Origin: JAQIBY01 sp963676165
Lineage (GTDB): Bacteria; Bacteroidota; Bacteroidia; Bacteroidales; ML635J-15
DNA: 64,000 nt
Direction of reading: 5' to 3'
Assembly (NCBI GenBank): GCA_963676165.1
Contig: OY781043.1
Location: 2,604,001 to 2,668,000 of the forward strand
Shown here: positions 44,498 through 54,377 of the stretch, piece by piece
Layout: every line of letters begins with the position of its first letter
Position numbering within the stretch: the stretch's first letter is position 1
Notes under the pieces: model-generated
Told to the model about the DNA's origin: nothing
The model's database searches: none
Seen by the model: the letters and a program-made list of their open reading frames with translations, nothing else
Position numbers and translations under genes: made by a program

Positions 44498-45058
44498 ATG
44501 AGAATTCACATCAAAAATATGGTTTGTCCCCGCTGTATTATTGTGGTTAACTCAATATTCGACAAGCTCAACCTACACCCTACGCATACAACATTGGGAG
44601 TTGTTGAAATTGCAGAAGATGATATCTCAGAAGTAAGACTGCAACTTGTTAACGAATTACGCACTGTAGGATTTGAACTTCTTGATAGCAAAAGGACACA
44701 AATCATTGAACGAATAAAAAACACAATCATTGAATTAGTTCACTTAAAAAACAACCATTTAGAATCTACTTTATCAGACTATATTTCAAAAAAACTACTT
44801 CATGATTATAGCTGGTTAAGCAACCTGTTTTCTGAGGTTGAAGGCATAAGCATTGAAAAATACTACATAAATCAAAAAATAGAAAAAGTCAAAGAATTGC
44901 TTATTTATGATGAATTAAGTTTAAGTGAAATCGCCTATCAATTAAACTATTCTAGCCCTGCCTATTTAAGTAGCCAATTCAAAAAGACAACAGGAATGAC
45001 AGCATCTCATTTCAAAAACCTTGCAAAAAAATCACGCAACTCTCTTGACAAATTATAA
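44498..45058 (+). CDS. AraC-family regulator with HMA-like metal-binding N-terminus
   Basis: 186 residues. The N-terminus MRIHIKNMVCPRCIIVV carries a Cys-x2-Cys in the position of a heavy-metal-associated (HMA) domain and continues over ~65 residues with ferredoxin-like spacing. The C-terminal ~100 residues are an AraC-type double helix-turn-helix (LSLSEIAYQLNYSSPAYLSSQFKKTTGMTASHFK in part). It probably senses copper or zinc and controls the permease gene ~85 nt downstream on the same strand. This arrangement is known in Bacteroidota. Confidence 0.85.
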   Translation: MRIHIKNMVCPRCIIVVNSIFDKLNLHPTHTTLGVVEIAEDDISEVRLQLVNELRTVGFELLDSKRTQIIERIKNTIIELVHLKNNHLESTLSDYISKKLLHDYSWLSNLFSEVEGISIEKYYINQKIEKVKELLIYDELSLSEIAYQLNYSSPAYLSSQFKKTTGMTASHFKNLAKKSRNSLDKL

Positions 45059-45144
45059 CAAAAAAATTGTAAGTCATATCCATAATTTCATAGCAGAAAC
45101 TCACCCTCCTTGCTGTAATTTTGTATTCAAGAAACAACAAACTT

Positions 45145-46398
45145 ATGGAACTAAAACAATACATCATTGATTTCCTCATCGATTTCGTAAAAATCCTAAG
45201 TGAAATGGCTCCCTACTTATTGCTTGGATTTTTCTTTGCCGGTTTATTATATGCATTTATATCACCTAAGAACATCCAGAAATATTTCAATGGCAAACCT
45301 ATAAGATCAACAAGTTTAGCCTCACTCCTAGGAATCCCATTACCATTATGCTCATGCGGAGTTATTCCAACGGGGGCTGCACTTTATAAAAATGGGGCAT
45401 CTAAAGGAGGAACCGTTTCTTTTCTCATTTCCACACCGCAAACCGGAGTTGATTCAATTCTCGCAACCTTTTCACTTATGGGACTCCCCTTTGCATTAAT
45501 CAGACCCATAGCGGCCCTTATCACAGGCATTTCGGGAGGTCTCATAACAAGTGTTTTTACAAAAAATGAAAATAAAAACCCAAGTGCAATAATCGAGCAA
45601 AAAGAAAACGTATCATTTCCAGGCAAGCTTAAACAAGTTCTTCAATATGGCTTTGTTGATTTCATCCAAGACATATCGAAATGGTTGGTAATAGGACTAG
45701 TTCTAGCCGCTATTATTTCAGCTTTAGTTCCAAATGACTTCTTCACTTTATTGAATTTGCCCCCAGTTTTACAAATGCTAATGATACTCATAGTATCCAT
45801 ACCGCTATATATATGTGCCACAGGCTCCATACCCCTGGCAGCGGTACTAATTTTAAAAGGCATAAGTCCAGGAGCTGCATTTGTCTTACTAATGGCTGGC
45901 CCTGCAAGCAATGTAGCCACTATTACAATGATAGGTAAAGTGCTTGGGAAAAGAAGTTTATTCATTTACTTATCCAGCATTATCATTGGAGCATTAAGCT
46001 TTGGGCTGATCATTGATTATGTTTTACCAACGGCATGGTTTACAAATATCTTGTCAGAGCATTCTGCCCATCAACACACTAGCGAACTCGCCTGGTGGCA
46101 AATCACGTCAGGAATAGTTCTTACACTTTTAATAATCAATGGAAAAATACAAAAACACCTCAAAACGAATAATAATCACACAAAAAACACAAATACAATG
46201 AATTCAAAAACAATAAAAGTAGAAGGCATGACATGCAATCACTGTAAAGCAAATGTTGAAAACAGCCTTAATGACCTTCCATTTGTCAAATCAGCAAGTG
46301 TTAATCTTAACGAAAAAACAGCAAGCATTGAAGGCGATAAGCTTAACATGGAAACAATTATAAAAACAATCGAAGCACTTGGTTATAAAGTAAAATAA
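45145..46398 (+). CDS. SO_0444-family Cu/Zn efflux permease with HMA domain
   Basis: 417 residues from the ATG at 45145 (earlier in-frame start 45121 unlikely). Eight or more membrane helices; the permease signature LGIPLPLCSCGVIPTGAALYKNGASKGGTVSFLIS (residues ~55-90) with its CSCG motif belongs to the DUF318/SO_0444 group. Residues ~350-417 are an HMA domain (EGMTCNHCKANVENSL). It is thought to export copper or zinc. A -7-like TAATTTTG lies at 45115-45122. It forms one functional unit with the upstream HMA-AraC regulator. Confidence 0.88.
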   Translation: MELKQYIIDFLIDFVKILSEMAPYLLLGFFFAGLLYAFISPKNIQKYFNGKPIRSTSLASLLGIPLPLCSCGVIPTGAALYKNGASKGGTVSFLISTPQTGVDSILATFSLMGLPFALIRPIAALITGISGGLITSVFTKNENKNPSAIIEQKENVSFPGKLKQVLQYGFVDFIQDISKWLVIGLVLAAIISALVPNDFFTLLNLPPVLQMLMILIVSIPLYICATGSIPLAAVLILKGISPGAAFVLLMAGPASNVATITMIGKVLGKRSLFIYLSSIIIGALSFGLIIDYVLPTAWFTNILSEHSAHQHTSELAWWQITSGIVLTLLIINGKIQKHLKTNNNHTKNTNTMNSKTIKVEGMTCNHCKANVENSLNDLPFVKSASVNLNEKTASIEGDKLNMETIIKTIEALGYKVK

Positions 46399-46473
46399 GC
46401 TTTAAACTCTCAACAAAGTACATTTCTACTCGCTTTTTCTAGTGTTCTTCAGATATTTTACAATCATTATGTG

Positions 46474-46481
46474 TATATTTG
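46474..46481 (+). promoter_or_regulatory. Bacteroidota -7 element
   Basis: TATATTTG matches TAnnTTTG, 39 nt before the 46521 start codon. Confidence 0.45.
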
Positions 46482-46520
46482 GTAATTCATCAGTAGAATT
46501 AAGTAAGAAACACAACAAAT

Positions 46521-47204
46521 ATGAAACGAACCACACTAGTTATTGCATTGATTTCTATCATTTTCACTGCCAAAGCACAAAACAGTGCGGCCAACACATC
46601 GTCTGAAATTGCATCATACAATAAACTCCGCATTGCTTTATATGGAGGACAGTCTTACCAACTTGCCACTGCAAATCTTGACATTCCAGCAGACCTTAAC
46701 GATTATTTCTTTGAAATGAAGTCAGGGCAAAACATAGGAGGACAAATAGACTATTTCTTCAAAGAATCGCTTGGCTACGGAATGACTTTTCAATCATTTA
46801 TCACATCCAACAAAATGGAAATCAGCGAACAAGAAAACATCAGCGACATTGTAAACATAAGTTTTATCGGCCCATCGTTTACAGCCAGAGGTCTGGCATA
46901 CAACAAGGTAAGCTCATTTTACACAACCGTTTCGGTTGGATATTTGAGTTATGTCAACAGTAAAAATCGAGAAGAAAGTTTTGAAATATATGGACATGCT
47001 CTCGGCTATTCACTGGGCTTGGGTTTTGACATTGGAATTAATAACAAGCTTGCGATTGGTCTAAAATCCAATCTAATCATCGGAAAGGTCAACGATTTTA
47101 AAAACGACAATGGACTTTCTGTCAACATGTTATATGCCGAAGACGGAGAATACAGCAGTCTAAAACAAGTGAACTTTTCCCTCGTCTTAAGCTATAGCAA
47201 CTAA
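46521..47204 (+). CDS. Outer membrane beta-barrel protein
   Basis: 227 residues. Signal peptide MKRTTLVIALISIIFTAKAQ. The rest consists of alternating beta-strands with Gly/aromatic pattern (YFFKESLGYGMTFQSFI, FYTTVSVGYLSYVNS, ALGYSLGLGFDIGINNKLAIGLKSNLI in parts), ending in LKQVNFSLVLSYSN with a terminal hydrophobic strand, as in small OMP_b-brl barrels. No transport specificity can be seen. The two following genes (15 and 12 nt gaps) are probably in one operon. Confidence 0.82.
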   Translation: MKRTTLVIALISIIFTAKAQNSAANTSSEIASYNKLRIALYGGQSYQLATANLDIPADLNDYFFEMKSGQNIGGQIDYFFKESLGYGMTFQSFITSNKMEISEQENISDIVNISFIGPSFTARGLAYNKVSSFYTTVSVGYLSYVNSKNREESFEIYGHALGYSLGLGFDIGINNKLAIGLKSNLIIGKVNDFKNDNGLSVNMLYAEDGEYSSLKQVNFSLVLSYSN

Positions 47205-47218
47205 ACAAAACAGCCACA

Positions 47219-47578
47219 ATGAAACCCATACCAACCTATCTGAAAATATTGATTACACTGCCAACCTTCGTGTATGTATCAATCATTGCCTTTCAATATT
47301 TCGACCCAAGTTTTGCAGGAATTTTCAAGACCATGCACGCGTACAATTTGACAAACAGCATCATTTTAGGAGTCAACGTTTTCATTTCCATACTGCTCGT
47401 TTTCCACATTTGGCGCATTAACTTTCTAAGCAGAGGAACAAAACAAATGTGGACATTTTACCTTATCATCTTCAATGCAATAGCCCTATTAGTTTTGGTT
47501 TGGCACAAAGACAAGCAATGGTTTAAGGAGTGCAAAAGAATGGCAATGGGTGTAAATAATAAAACACTGAAGTACTAA
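47219..47578 (+). CDS. Small membrane protein of unknown function
   Basis: 119 residues with three hydrophobic segments (~9-25, 44-64, 78-97) and a short basic C-terminus (WHKDKQWFKECKRM). No family recognised. It sits between a beta-barrel gene and a secreted-protein gene with very short gaps, so probably part of that operon. Confidence 0.65.
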   Translation: MKPIPTYLKILITLPTFVYVSIIAFQYFDPSFAGIFKTMHAYNLTNSIILGVNVFISILLVFHIWRINFLSRGTKQMWTFYLIIFNAIALLVLVWHKDKQWFKECKRMAMGVNNKTLKY

Positions 47579-47589
47579 TGAAGTAAAAG

Positions 47590-48738
47590 ATGAATCGTTT
47601 GAAAACAAAATTAACACTTGGATTAACTGCTCTTGCACTCTATTTCCTTGTAAGCTCAAATATACAAGCTCAAACCTTTAAGTATCCTGATGACAAAGAA
47701 CTAAAACAAAGAGTCAATTATTTAGCACGTGTCGTTAATGAACCTTTGGAAGAGAATTATGAAATCTATGAGCTTGGATACGAAAGCTCTGAGTTCATGC
47801 TTTTCACATACTCATTCTCCAGCTACGCATTAACAAGCATAGCACTTAAAGATAAATCCTACAGAAAGAAAGCAACAGAAATTATCGGCAGATCGATTGT
47901 TCACGTTCTAAATCAAGAAATCTATTCCACATACGGCATACCAAAGTCTCCATTTTTCATGGATACGATACCTGACTATTCTGTCTTGTATTTAGGACAT
48001 TTAAATCTGATGTTAGGATGTTATAGACTTATTAGTGGAGACGATCGTTTCAACACACTCAACGACAAAATATCACAATCATTACACTCGAGATACAGCA
48101 ACACAGAATGCATGAATCTTGAATCATACAGTGGTTCTATTTGGGTGCCAGATAACACAGTTGCCCTTGCATCCTTAAAACTATACAGCGAAAACACAGG
48201 AAACAATTTCGATGCAATTTGCAGCGAGTGGGTAGCATACAGCAAATCACATTTCATCGACAAGAAAACAGGCGTACTTTACTCAACAATAAACCCAAGA
48301 ACTGGGCAAGCAGAGGAAGAACCAAGAGGCTCAATGTTAGGCTGGAGTATTATGTTCATTTATCAATTCGATGAAGTTTTTGCGAACGAGCTCTACCTCA
48401 ATTACAAAAAACACTTCAGCAATAATCGTTTCGGATTTAAACTCTTCCAAGAAAGACATGATAGCAGAAAAACAAGCGGTGGAGACATTGATTCTGGTCC
48501 AATTATTAGAGGTTATAGCATCCCAGCAAATGAGTTTGCACTCAGCAATGCCATTTTAGCTAAAGACTACAAAACAGCAAGAAAACTTGAGCGACTAATC
48601 AAGATTGGAACAAAAACCATCATCGAGAACAATGAATTAAGATACGAACTCAAATTTGCCGACATAACAATTAGTCCTATGGCAGAGGCATTGGTATTAC
48701 ACTCAATTACGATAAGAAAATGGAGGAAAGAAAAGTAA
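47590..48738 (+). CDS. Secreted protein, (alpha/alpha)6-barrel-like
   Basis: 382 residues with a signal peptide ending near SSNIQAQ. The helical repeats and motifs YSGSIWVPDNTVALASLKLY, RGSMLGWSIMFIYQFDEVF (in part) and SGGDIDSGPIIRGYS resemble the alpha/alpha-barrel fold of linalool dehydratase-isomerase-like or glycoside-hydrolase-like proteins. The conserved Asp/Glu residues could be catalytic, but the substrate is unknown. Probably periplasmic or exported; no T9SS tail is visible. Confidence 0.7.
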   Translation: MNRLKTKLTLGLTALALYFLVSSNIQAQTFKYPDDKELKQRVNYLARVVNEPLEENYEIYELGYESSEFMLFTYSFSSYALTSIALKDKSYRKKATEIIGRSIVHVLNQEIYSTYGIPKSPFFMDTIPDYSVLYLGHLNLMLGCYRLISGDDRFNTLNDKISQSLHSRYSNTECMNLESYSGSIWVPDNTVALASLKLYSENTGNNFDAICSEWVAYSKSHFIDKKTGVLYSTINPRTGQAEEEPRGSMLGWSIMFIYQFDEVFANELYLNYKKHFSNNRFGFKLFQERHDSRKTSGGDIDSGPIIRGYSIPANEFALSNAILAKDYKTARKLERLIKIGTKTIIENNELRYELKFADITISPMAEALVLHSITIRKWRKEK

Positions 48739-49488
48739 TAATGTCATATATCATAAGAAATAATTTAATAACAAAGACGTTATTATTAGGGATACAAAAC
48801 AGCGATAAGAATCAATGCTTACTCAAAAAACAAATGCACTTTGGTTTCTGTTTTATTGACATGTTGCCCGCCTTTACCCTCGCTCCTGCTGGTTTGAAAA
48901 GAAAGTTCCCTGATAATATTTTCGATCCTGTCCGCCTACCTACATCTTCTGAAAAAATAAAGCCATAAAAATAGAACATAAATTCCCGACTTACAAATCC
49001 GGGAAAAGAAAAGCAAATCCCTGGTATGACACAGCCCTCTGGTCAGTCTTGGTAAGGCTTCTCATAAAAAGAAAATAAAAAAGTCACGGTTTTCTTGTTT
49101 ATTCAAAATAAAATATGCTATATTTAGCATATTAAAAAACCAAGCATTAACAAACCACTATGAAACAATACACAGAGCCGAAGAACACAGGCAATAAGCC
49201 GTTTTTAGTTTCTTTTTGTTCGCGGGACATTTGTATGAACATGGCCATACGATCAGAGATATTTAATATTTACAAAGACAAAAAGCATAGTTATATGAAA
49301 AAATCTGCAAGTATTAAAACACATCATAATAAAAACACGATTATTTAATCAATTATCCATTAAAAAATTACAACGAATCATTGAAACAAAAGATAGCTTT
49401 TATAAACATTGACAATGGCGACAAATTAACCCATTGATATTTATTATACAGCTAATTTCAATTGAGAAACATTAAATAACATATAATC
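48739..49488. other. Gene-poor region at the left edge of the accessory block
   Basis: About 750 nt. A segment at ~48830-48968 is visibly less AT-rich than its surroundings and reads without stops, but codes for nothing recognisable; 48985-49012 has a weak hairpin (CCCGACTT...AATCCGGG). Around 49116-49122 a TATATTTAG resembles a -7 element. A 62-codon frame at 49160 is not convincing. This looks like decayed mobile DNA. Confidence 0.4.
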
Positions 49489-49776
49489 ATGAAGCCAAAG
49501 AATGTCAATCCAAAGAATTTTAAAGTCGAAAACATTGTTTATAATAATGGTTATTTCTCAATCGCCTATGGAATATGGGAAAACGGAAATAATCATTTAG
49601 TAATGAGATGGAATGGAGAATCAGATAAGGATCCAGGGTATCCAAAACTTTTTAATAATCCTGTGTGGTTTTTATTACCTGAAGAACTTAAAACCCCAAT
49701 TTTGACATCATTGATAAATCTTTCAGATTCAGATAATACTGAAATATTAAAAGCTTTGGAAAAAGAGATAAAATAA
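49489..49776 (+). CDS. Small conserved-looking protein of unknown function
   Basis: 95 residues, soluble, with NNGYFSIAYGIWENGNNHLVMRWNG (in part), YPKLFNNPVWFLLPEEL and a short C-terminal helix. It looks like a real gene: codon use and length are normal, with few alternative frames. It lies 160 nt before the kinase operon and might be an accessory component or an unrelated immunity-type protein. Family not identified. Confidence 0.6.
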   Translation: MKPKNVNPKNFKVENIVYNNGYFSIAYGIWENGNNHLVMRWNGESDKDPGYPKLFNNPVWFLLPEELKTPILTSLINLSDSDNTEILKALEKEIK

Positions 49777-49935
49777 AGGTGATAGCAATAAATAAACACA
49801 GTTTAAATTGAAATGAAAAGAAACGGCATTATATCATTATCAACGTTGTGGTTCGCTGGGAAATGTCAGTCTTTCACAAAAGAACAAAAGACAATTGAAA
49901 AACATTCAGGCTCAAACAAAATAAATCTTTAGAAA

Positions 49936-52656
49936 ATGATATTGAGTATCTTACCTGCATTTTTAAAGATCCAAGACACAAGGATTACAATAATAGCTAT
50001 AATTGCTACTATTGCCTCTTTGTTCTTGTTTGCATATGAGAACAAAAAACGACAAAGAAACAAAAAAAATAATAAAAAATTGTATAATGAATTAGAAAAC
50101 AAATATATAGACATAAAAAACGAATGCAAACGTATAGAAAACGAACATGAAAAATTAAATGACAAAGAGAAGATATTAAGCCAAATCATTAATTGTGTGA
50201 ATAAAGCATTGGAAGATGAGGGTTCCTTTCAGAATTCAATGGGAAAACTTGTAAATACATTGCGAACAACTTTTCATAGTGAGTATTGTGCCATTGGAAA
50301 GGTCGTAAATGGGATTGTTGAAGACTATGCTTGCGACTATGACAAACACGACGATAAAAAACTTAAAACAGAACAAGAAAACAGTTTTAATAAAACAAAG
50401 AAAGTTAATATCAACGAAACAAAATATTTGGTTTGCGAAGCATTAATGAATAAAGAAAAACAAATCACTTACGATGAAAAAGACTTAAAGAAAAGATATA
50501 ATGACCATTACGAGCATTACAAAAAAATACTTAAATCGGGAAATTTATTTAATACAACTATAATTCCTTTCCGAAATAACAAATTCGACAATTATGGATA
50601 TATTCAATTCATCAATGCACATACTGAAAATGATATACGAATAGGCAGTATAAATCAATTTCAAGACAGCCTATTGCAATTAGTACAAATGGTTATAAAA
50701 AAGGAAGAAGACAAACGAGTCATAGATAAACAAAATAAATTTAGAAAAGATTCCTATTTTATCAAAAATATTATTGAACATAAAGAAAACACAGATATTT
50801 TTTTAGATAAAATTATGGAATACTTGTCCAATGAATTTAATGCTGCGGTTATTTCATTTCGCATTCCCGTTTTGAATGGTGAAGATAGAGTTCCATTATT
50901 TTATTTGAGAAGATGCTATGTAAATCTGAAAAAGATTGAAAAAGAAGAAGCAGAACAAATAAAAGAACATTATTACAAAAACAGAATAATCAGAAATAAA
51001 AACGAATTAGGTGGTTATTATTCATTAAAATGTTGCAATAAAGAAAACATACTATTGGAAAATTCGATGAATTCAGATTATTATTCTATTTTTAATTTAA
51101 ACCTTAAAGAAGAAACTCTTATAATGCCTGTGCTAAAAGATATAGGCAAATACAAATGTATGAGAGAAGAGGGCAATCCAATTTGTGAGTTTTCTGAAAA
51201 TAGAGAGTGTGTTGAACGGTTCACGAAATTATATGGTTTATTTAAATTACGACTGTGCAAAAACGACAAAGAGCAAGATTCGGAACTGGAAGAAGAAAAA
51301 GAACGATTATCTTATTTGTCTCACCAAATAACACTTATTCTTAACTCCATTGTAGATAAATACGAAAACGAATCATTAAAGATATTTCGTAAAAGTCTAA
51401 AAAGGCAACAGTTTCTAAAAATCAGGGATTTCGACAACCAATTTGTAGAAATTATAAAGAAATCGACACACGCCAAAGAATGTTCGATTTATAGATACAG
51501 AAAGAATGATGATTATTCCAAGCAAATATATCTCAGTGCAACAACCTCAAAAAAAATACTCTATAAAGGGGTTAAATATACTGTTGAGGATATTATTCAA
51601 CAACTAAATTATTTGATTTCAGATGATACAAGTATGATTGTACGGGTATTTACAAAAAAAGAACCAAAATACCTGTACAATTTAAACAACAGAGTAAATA
51701 TTGGAAATTTTATAGAAATGATTAATGGTTCAAACACTTTAATTGAAAATGAATCCGTATTTCTTATTCCTATCATAAAAAAAGACAAAGAAGAAACATG
51801 TCTGGGTGTAGTCGTATTACTTGGCAAAGAAAAGGACGAACATACCATATCTACTTCTTATTGGGAACAGGACAAAGGGATTATTGGATTTATTGTAGAG
51901 ATGTTTACCCGTATTTTAGAAGCAGACAACGAGCGGCTAACTTTTTTGAGTCAATTACGGCACGAATTATTAGTGCCAATATCAGAAGTTGTACAAGAAA
52001 ATGATTTTATGTTTAATAAATATGAAATCAGAAAAGAAGATTTTAACAAAGGGGAAGTGCTGGGGCAACTAAAAAATAATATTGATAACAGTTTTTTATT
52101 TAAGCATATAATAACAGATATTGATCTTATCTATTCCTCTTCAATTAAAGATATTGTTTATAACATAGAACTACAACAAGAGCCACAAAAAATTTTAAAA
52201 GAAGTAGTTGCATTTTTCAGAACTGAAATTCCTATATTAATGTCAGTATCAGCAATGCCGCCGCTTTACATGGATAAAGACAAAATAAAACAGGTTTTTA
52301 TCAATATCTTAAAAAACGCAATAAAATACTCATACAAAAAATCATACCGAAGGAAGCCAATAGAGATCTATTATAAATCACCTAAAGAAAGCGATTCCAA
52401 GTTGCACGAAATTCGGTTCGTAAATTACGGAATAGGCATTTTAGATGAAGATAAAGAAAGAATTTTTGAACTGTATAAAAGAGGGCAAAATGCCTCAGAT
52501 AATAGTGGGAGCCCTTCTGGGTCTGGAATGGGTTTGTATATAGTTAAGGAAATAATGAAAGCACACGGTGGTGATTGTATCATTAGAAAACTTGGTCACT
52601 CAGATATAGAACCGACAGAGATATCTTTAGTCTTCCCAAAAAACAAATCAAAATAA
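49936..52656 (+). CDS. Membrane-anchored GAF-type sensor histidine kinase
   Basis: 906 residues. One N-terminal membrane segment (~15-34), a basic coiled coil (~38-75), GAF-like domains (~85-250 and again ~270-480), a Cys-rich spot (CMREEGNPICEFSENREC, ~402-419), a third GAF-like stretch (~500-640), then a HisKA H-box with H676 (LRHELLVPIS). The HATPase has N box N794 (NILKNAIKYS), FVNYGIGI and the G box GSGSGMGLYIVKE. All kinase motifs are present. It is the first gene of an operon with two receivers and a membrane protein; the next start is 8 nt away. Ligand unknown; GAF domains bind small molecules or nucleotides. Confidence 0.85.
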   Translation: MILSILPAFLKIQDTRITIIAIIATIASLFLFAYENKKRQRNKKNNKKLYNELENKYIDIKNECKRIENEHEKLNDKEKILSQIINCVNKALEDEGSFQNSMGKLVNTLRTTFHSEYCAIGKVVNGIVEDYACDYDKHDDKKLKTEQENSFNKTKKVNINETKYLVCEALMNKEKQITYDEKDLKKRYNDHYEHYKKILKSGNLFNTTIIPFRNNKFDNYGYIQFINAHTENDIRIGSINQFQDSLLQLVQMVIKKEEDKRVIDKQNKFRKDSYFIKNIIEHKENTDIFLDKIMEYLSNEFNAAVISFRIPVLNGEDRVPLFYLRRCYVNLKKIEKEEAEQIKEHYYKNRIIRNKNELGGYYSLKCCNKENILLENSMNSDYYSIFNLNLKEETLIMPVLKDIGKYKCMREEGNPICEFSENRECVERFTKLYGLFKLRLCKNDKEQDSELEEEKERLSYLSHQITLILNSIVDKYENESLKIFRKSLKRQQFLKIRDFDNQFVEIIKKSTHAKECSIYRYRKNDDYSKQIYLSATTSKKILYKGVKYTVEDIIQQLNYLISDDTSMIVRVFTKKEPKYLYNLNNRVNIGNFIEMINGSNTLIENESVFLIPIIKKDKEETCLGVVVLLGKEKDEHTISTSYWEQDKGIIGFIVEMFTRILEADNERLTFLSQLRHELLVPISEVVQENDFMFNKYEIRKEDFNKGEVLGQLKNNIDNSFLFKHIITDIDLIYSSSIKDIVYNIELQQEPQKILKEVVAFFRTEIPILMSVSAMPPLYMDKDKIKQVFINILKNAIKYSYKKSYRRKPIEIYYKSPKESDSKLHEIRFVNYGIGILDEDKERIFELYKRGQNASDNSGSPSGSGMGLYIVKEIMKAHGGDCIIRKLGHSDIEPTEISLVFPKNKSK

Positions 52657-52663
52657 TAAAAAC

Positions 52664-53167
52664 ATGGCTACAAAAATTTTATTTTTCGATGAAGAAAAAA
52701 AAATTGCAGAAGTATTGAGAGACAACTTAAAGCTGTTTGACTATGATGTTAAATTAGTTTCAACAATCACTGATTTTATGACAGAGATTTACAAAACAAC
52801 CGTAACTTATAATTTGCTGTTAATGGATATAATGGCACCATTGCCAAGTGAAGAGGAAAAGGAGCAGTGGTTTACTAAGGAGGAAATTGACCATATGGCC
52901 AATGGACTTAATACTGGCGTAGTTTTGATAGATAAGATTAGAAGCCTTAGTCAAGAAGCTTATATAAATTTCGGAAAGAACGTAGGTGAAGAATTGCCTC
53001 TTAAGGATAGAGGCATTGCCAAATACGCCAATATCCCTGTTTTATTCTACTCAGCCAAAAGAAGTGCTAAAGACTTTCCCCATGCGAAACTTATAACGAA
53101 ACCAGCATTAGCAAAGGACATACTTTGCGAAATCGAAACATTGCTAGAAAAAGGAGGCAAACAATGA
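52664..53167 (+). CDS. Receiver-domain protein with inserted loop (first of two)
   Basis: 167 residues, a single CheY-like receiver with no output domain. Acidic pocket D9/E10, phosphoacceptor D55 (LLLMDIMAPLP), switch S130, K146 (LITKPA). Between D55 and the next helix is a ~25-residue acidic insertion (PSEEEKEQWFTKEEIDHMAN), then NTGVVLIDKIR. A second insertion (~98-118) follows. The other receiver of this operon (53876) has a shorter version of the first insertion, so this is a distinct receiver group. Its stop overlaps the next start (ATGA). Confidence 0.82.
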   Translation: MATKILFFDEEKKIAEVLRDNLKLFDYDVKLVSTITDFMTEIYKTTVTYNLLLMDIMAPLPSEEEKEQWFTKEEIDHMANGLNTGVVLIDKIRSLSQEAYINFGKNVGEELPLKDRGIAKYANIPVLFYSAKRSAKDFPHAKLITKPALAKDILCEIETLLEKGGKQ

Positions 53168-53898
53168 AAAAGATGATTTGTTTTATTGCACTTATTTTGT
53201 CGTATTTTCTATTAGAAGCAAATACTTTGCCAAGCAATAATGTTAACGATACGGTACCACAACAAATACAACAGAATGTTGAAAGAACAGTTAATTCCGA
53301 TACTCAAGATACTGTTAATAGCCTTACGCTTGCCATTAATGCAATAAATAACATTCAGACTTGGTCTGCTGTAATTATTGCAATTCTTACTTTGATTGTT
53401 GCTCTTTGGGGGATATTTGGCTATCGCCGCATGAAAAAAAACATTAAAGAAAATATAAAAAAAAATGACAAAATAATAAGAAATAGAATTGAAGCAATTA
53501 ATGCAAAAGAACAAGAATTTAACGATTGTATAACTAAAATAACAGTAGTCATAGAAAAATTAAATAGTCAGGAAAAATATATGTGCAAAGCAAATCAGTA
53601 TCTTTATGAAGCATTGGATAAGATTGCAAATCAAATTCCTAATGCTGATACAGGGAAAGCCATATTGCAAAATATGTTGCACAATTATCAAATCACTAAT
53701 TTATACTCAACAGATAATAATACAAAATTTGCAGCTCTTGCCTACTTATATGGTAATGGGACTCTTGAAGACATTGAACATTTAGAGTATTTTGCCAAAT
53801 CTAATATAGATGAACGTAATAGGGAATGGGCAAGAGAAATTGTTGGAATTATAAAACATAAAACCAGTATAACAAATGAAAAAAATATTATTTGTTGA
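53164..53898 (+). CDS. Membrane protein with coiled coil and HEAT-like tail
   Basis: 244 residues from the ATG at 53164 (overlapping the receiver stop by 4 nt). Signal sequence or first membrane helix at 1-20 (MKKMICFIALILSYFLLEA), a Gln/Asn/Thr-rich extracytoplasmic stretch, a second membrane helix (~65-87, WSAVIIAILTLIVALWGIFG), then a cytoplasmic basic coiled coil (~90-150). The C-terminus (~185-240) has repeat-like helices (KFAALAYLYGNGTLEDIEHLEYF). It is sandwiched between two receivers and is likely the membrane partner of the pathway. Family not recognised. Confidence 0.72.
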   Translation: MKKMICFIALILSYFLLEANTLPSNNVNDTVPQQIQQNVERTVNSDTQDTVNSLTLAINAINNIQTWSAVIIAILTLIVALWGIFGYRRMKKNIKENIKKNDKIIRNRIEAINAKEQEFNDCITKITVVIEKLNSQEKYMCKANQYLYEALDKIANQIPNADTGKAILQNMLHNYQITNLYSTDNNTKFAALAYLYGNGTLEDIEHLEYFAKSNIDERNREWAREIVGIIKHKTSITNEKNIIC

Positions 53899-54286
53899 TG
53901 ACGAAAAAATTTGGGTAGAAGCAATAATGACCCTATTAGAGAAATCTTTTAATTTTAATGTAACTTTTTTAAAAGATTATAGTAAGATCGATATTGAATT
54001 ACAAAAAAAATATGATGCTATTGTTTTAGATGCTATGATGCCTATAATAGATTCGTATTTTTCAGAAGAAGAAGAAAAAGAAATAAATAATGGAAGAAAA
54101 ACAGGCATTGTTTTATGTGATAAAATCAGAACACATTATCCGAGATTACCTATTGTATTCTATTCTGCGATAAAAGAACATATAGATTGTGATGAATATA
54201 CTATCATTATCGACAAACCAGAAACCGCTAAAAATATTGCTAACTCCATAAATAAATTAATAGAACGAGTATCAAAAAAGAATTAA
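53876..54286 (+). CDS. Receiver-domain protein with inserted loop (second)
   Basis: 136 residues, single receiver. D8/D9, phosphoacceptor D52 (IVLDAMMPI), switch S97, K114 (IIIDKPE). An acidic insertion DSYFSEEEEKEINNGRKTG (59-77) sits right after the phosphorylation site, as in the 52664 receiver. The gene overlaps the end of the membrane-protein gene by 23 nt, so it is translationally coupled. It ends 92 nt before the SLATT gene. With no output domain it must act by protein contact or as a phosphorelay. Confidence 0.82.
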   Translation: MKKILFVDDEKIWVEAIMTLLEKSFNFNVTFLKDYSKIDIELQKKYDAIVLDAMMPIIDSYFSEEEEKEINNGRKTGIVLCDKIRTHYPRLPIVFYSAIKEHIDCDEYTIIIDKPETAKNIANSINKLIERVSKKN

Positions 54287-54377
54287 AAAAATAAACTACT
54301 AAATTTGACATAAAACCAGAAAAAATTGGAATTGGAAACTCTTTAAGGATCAATCCTAATTTTTAACGTTAGCCAAA

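Noticed and set aside
48720..48968. 82-codon open frame overlapping the end of the alpha/alpha-barrel gene
   Set aside because: It begins inside the upstream gene, has no recognisable domain, and its second half lies in a compositionally odd, probably non-coding stretch.
49160..49348. 62-codon open frame after a -7-like element
   Set aside because: No recognisable features, poor codon pattern in its second half, no clear RBS; kept only as a remark in the intergenic entry.
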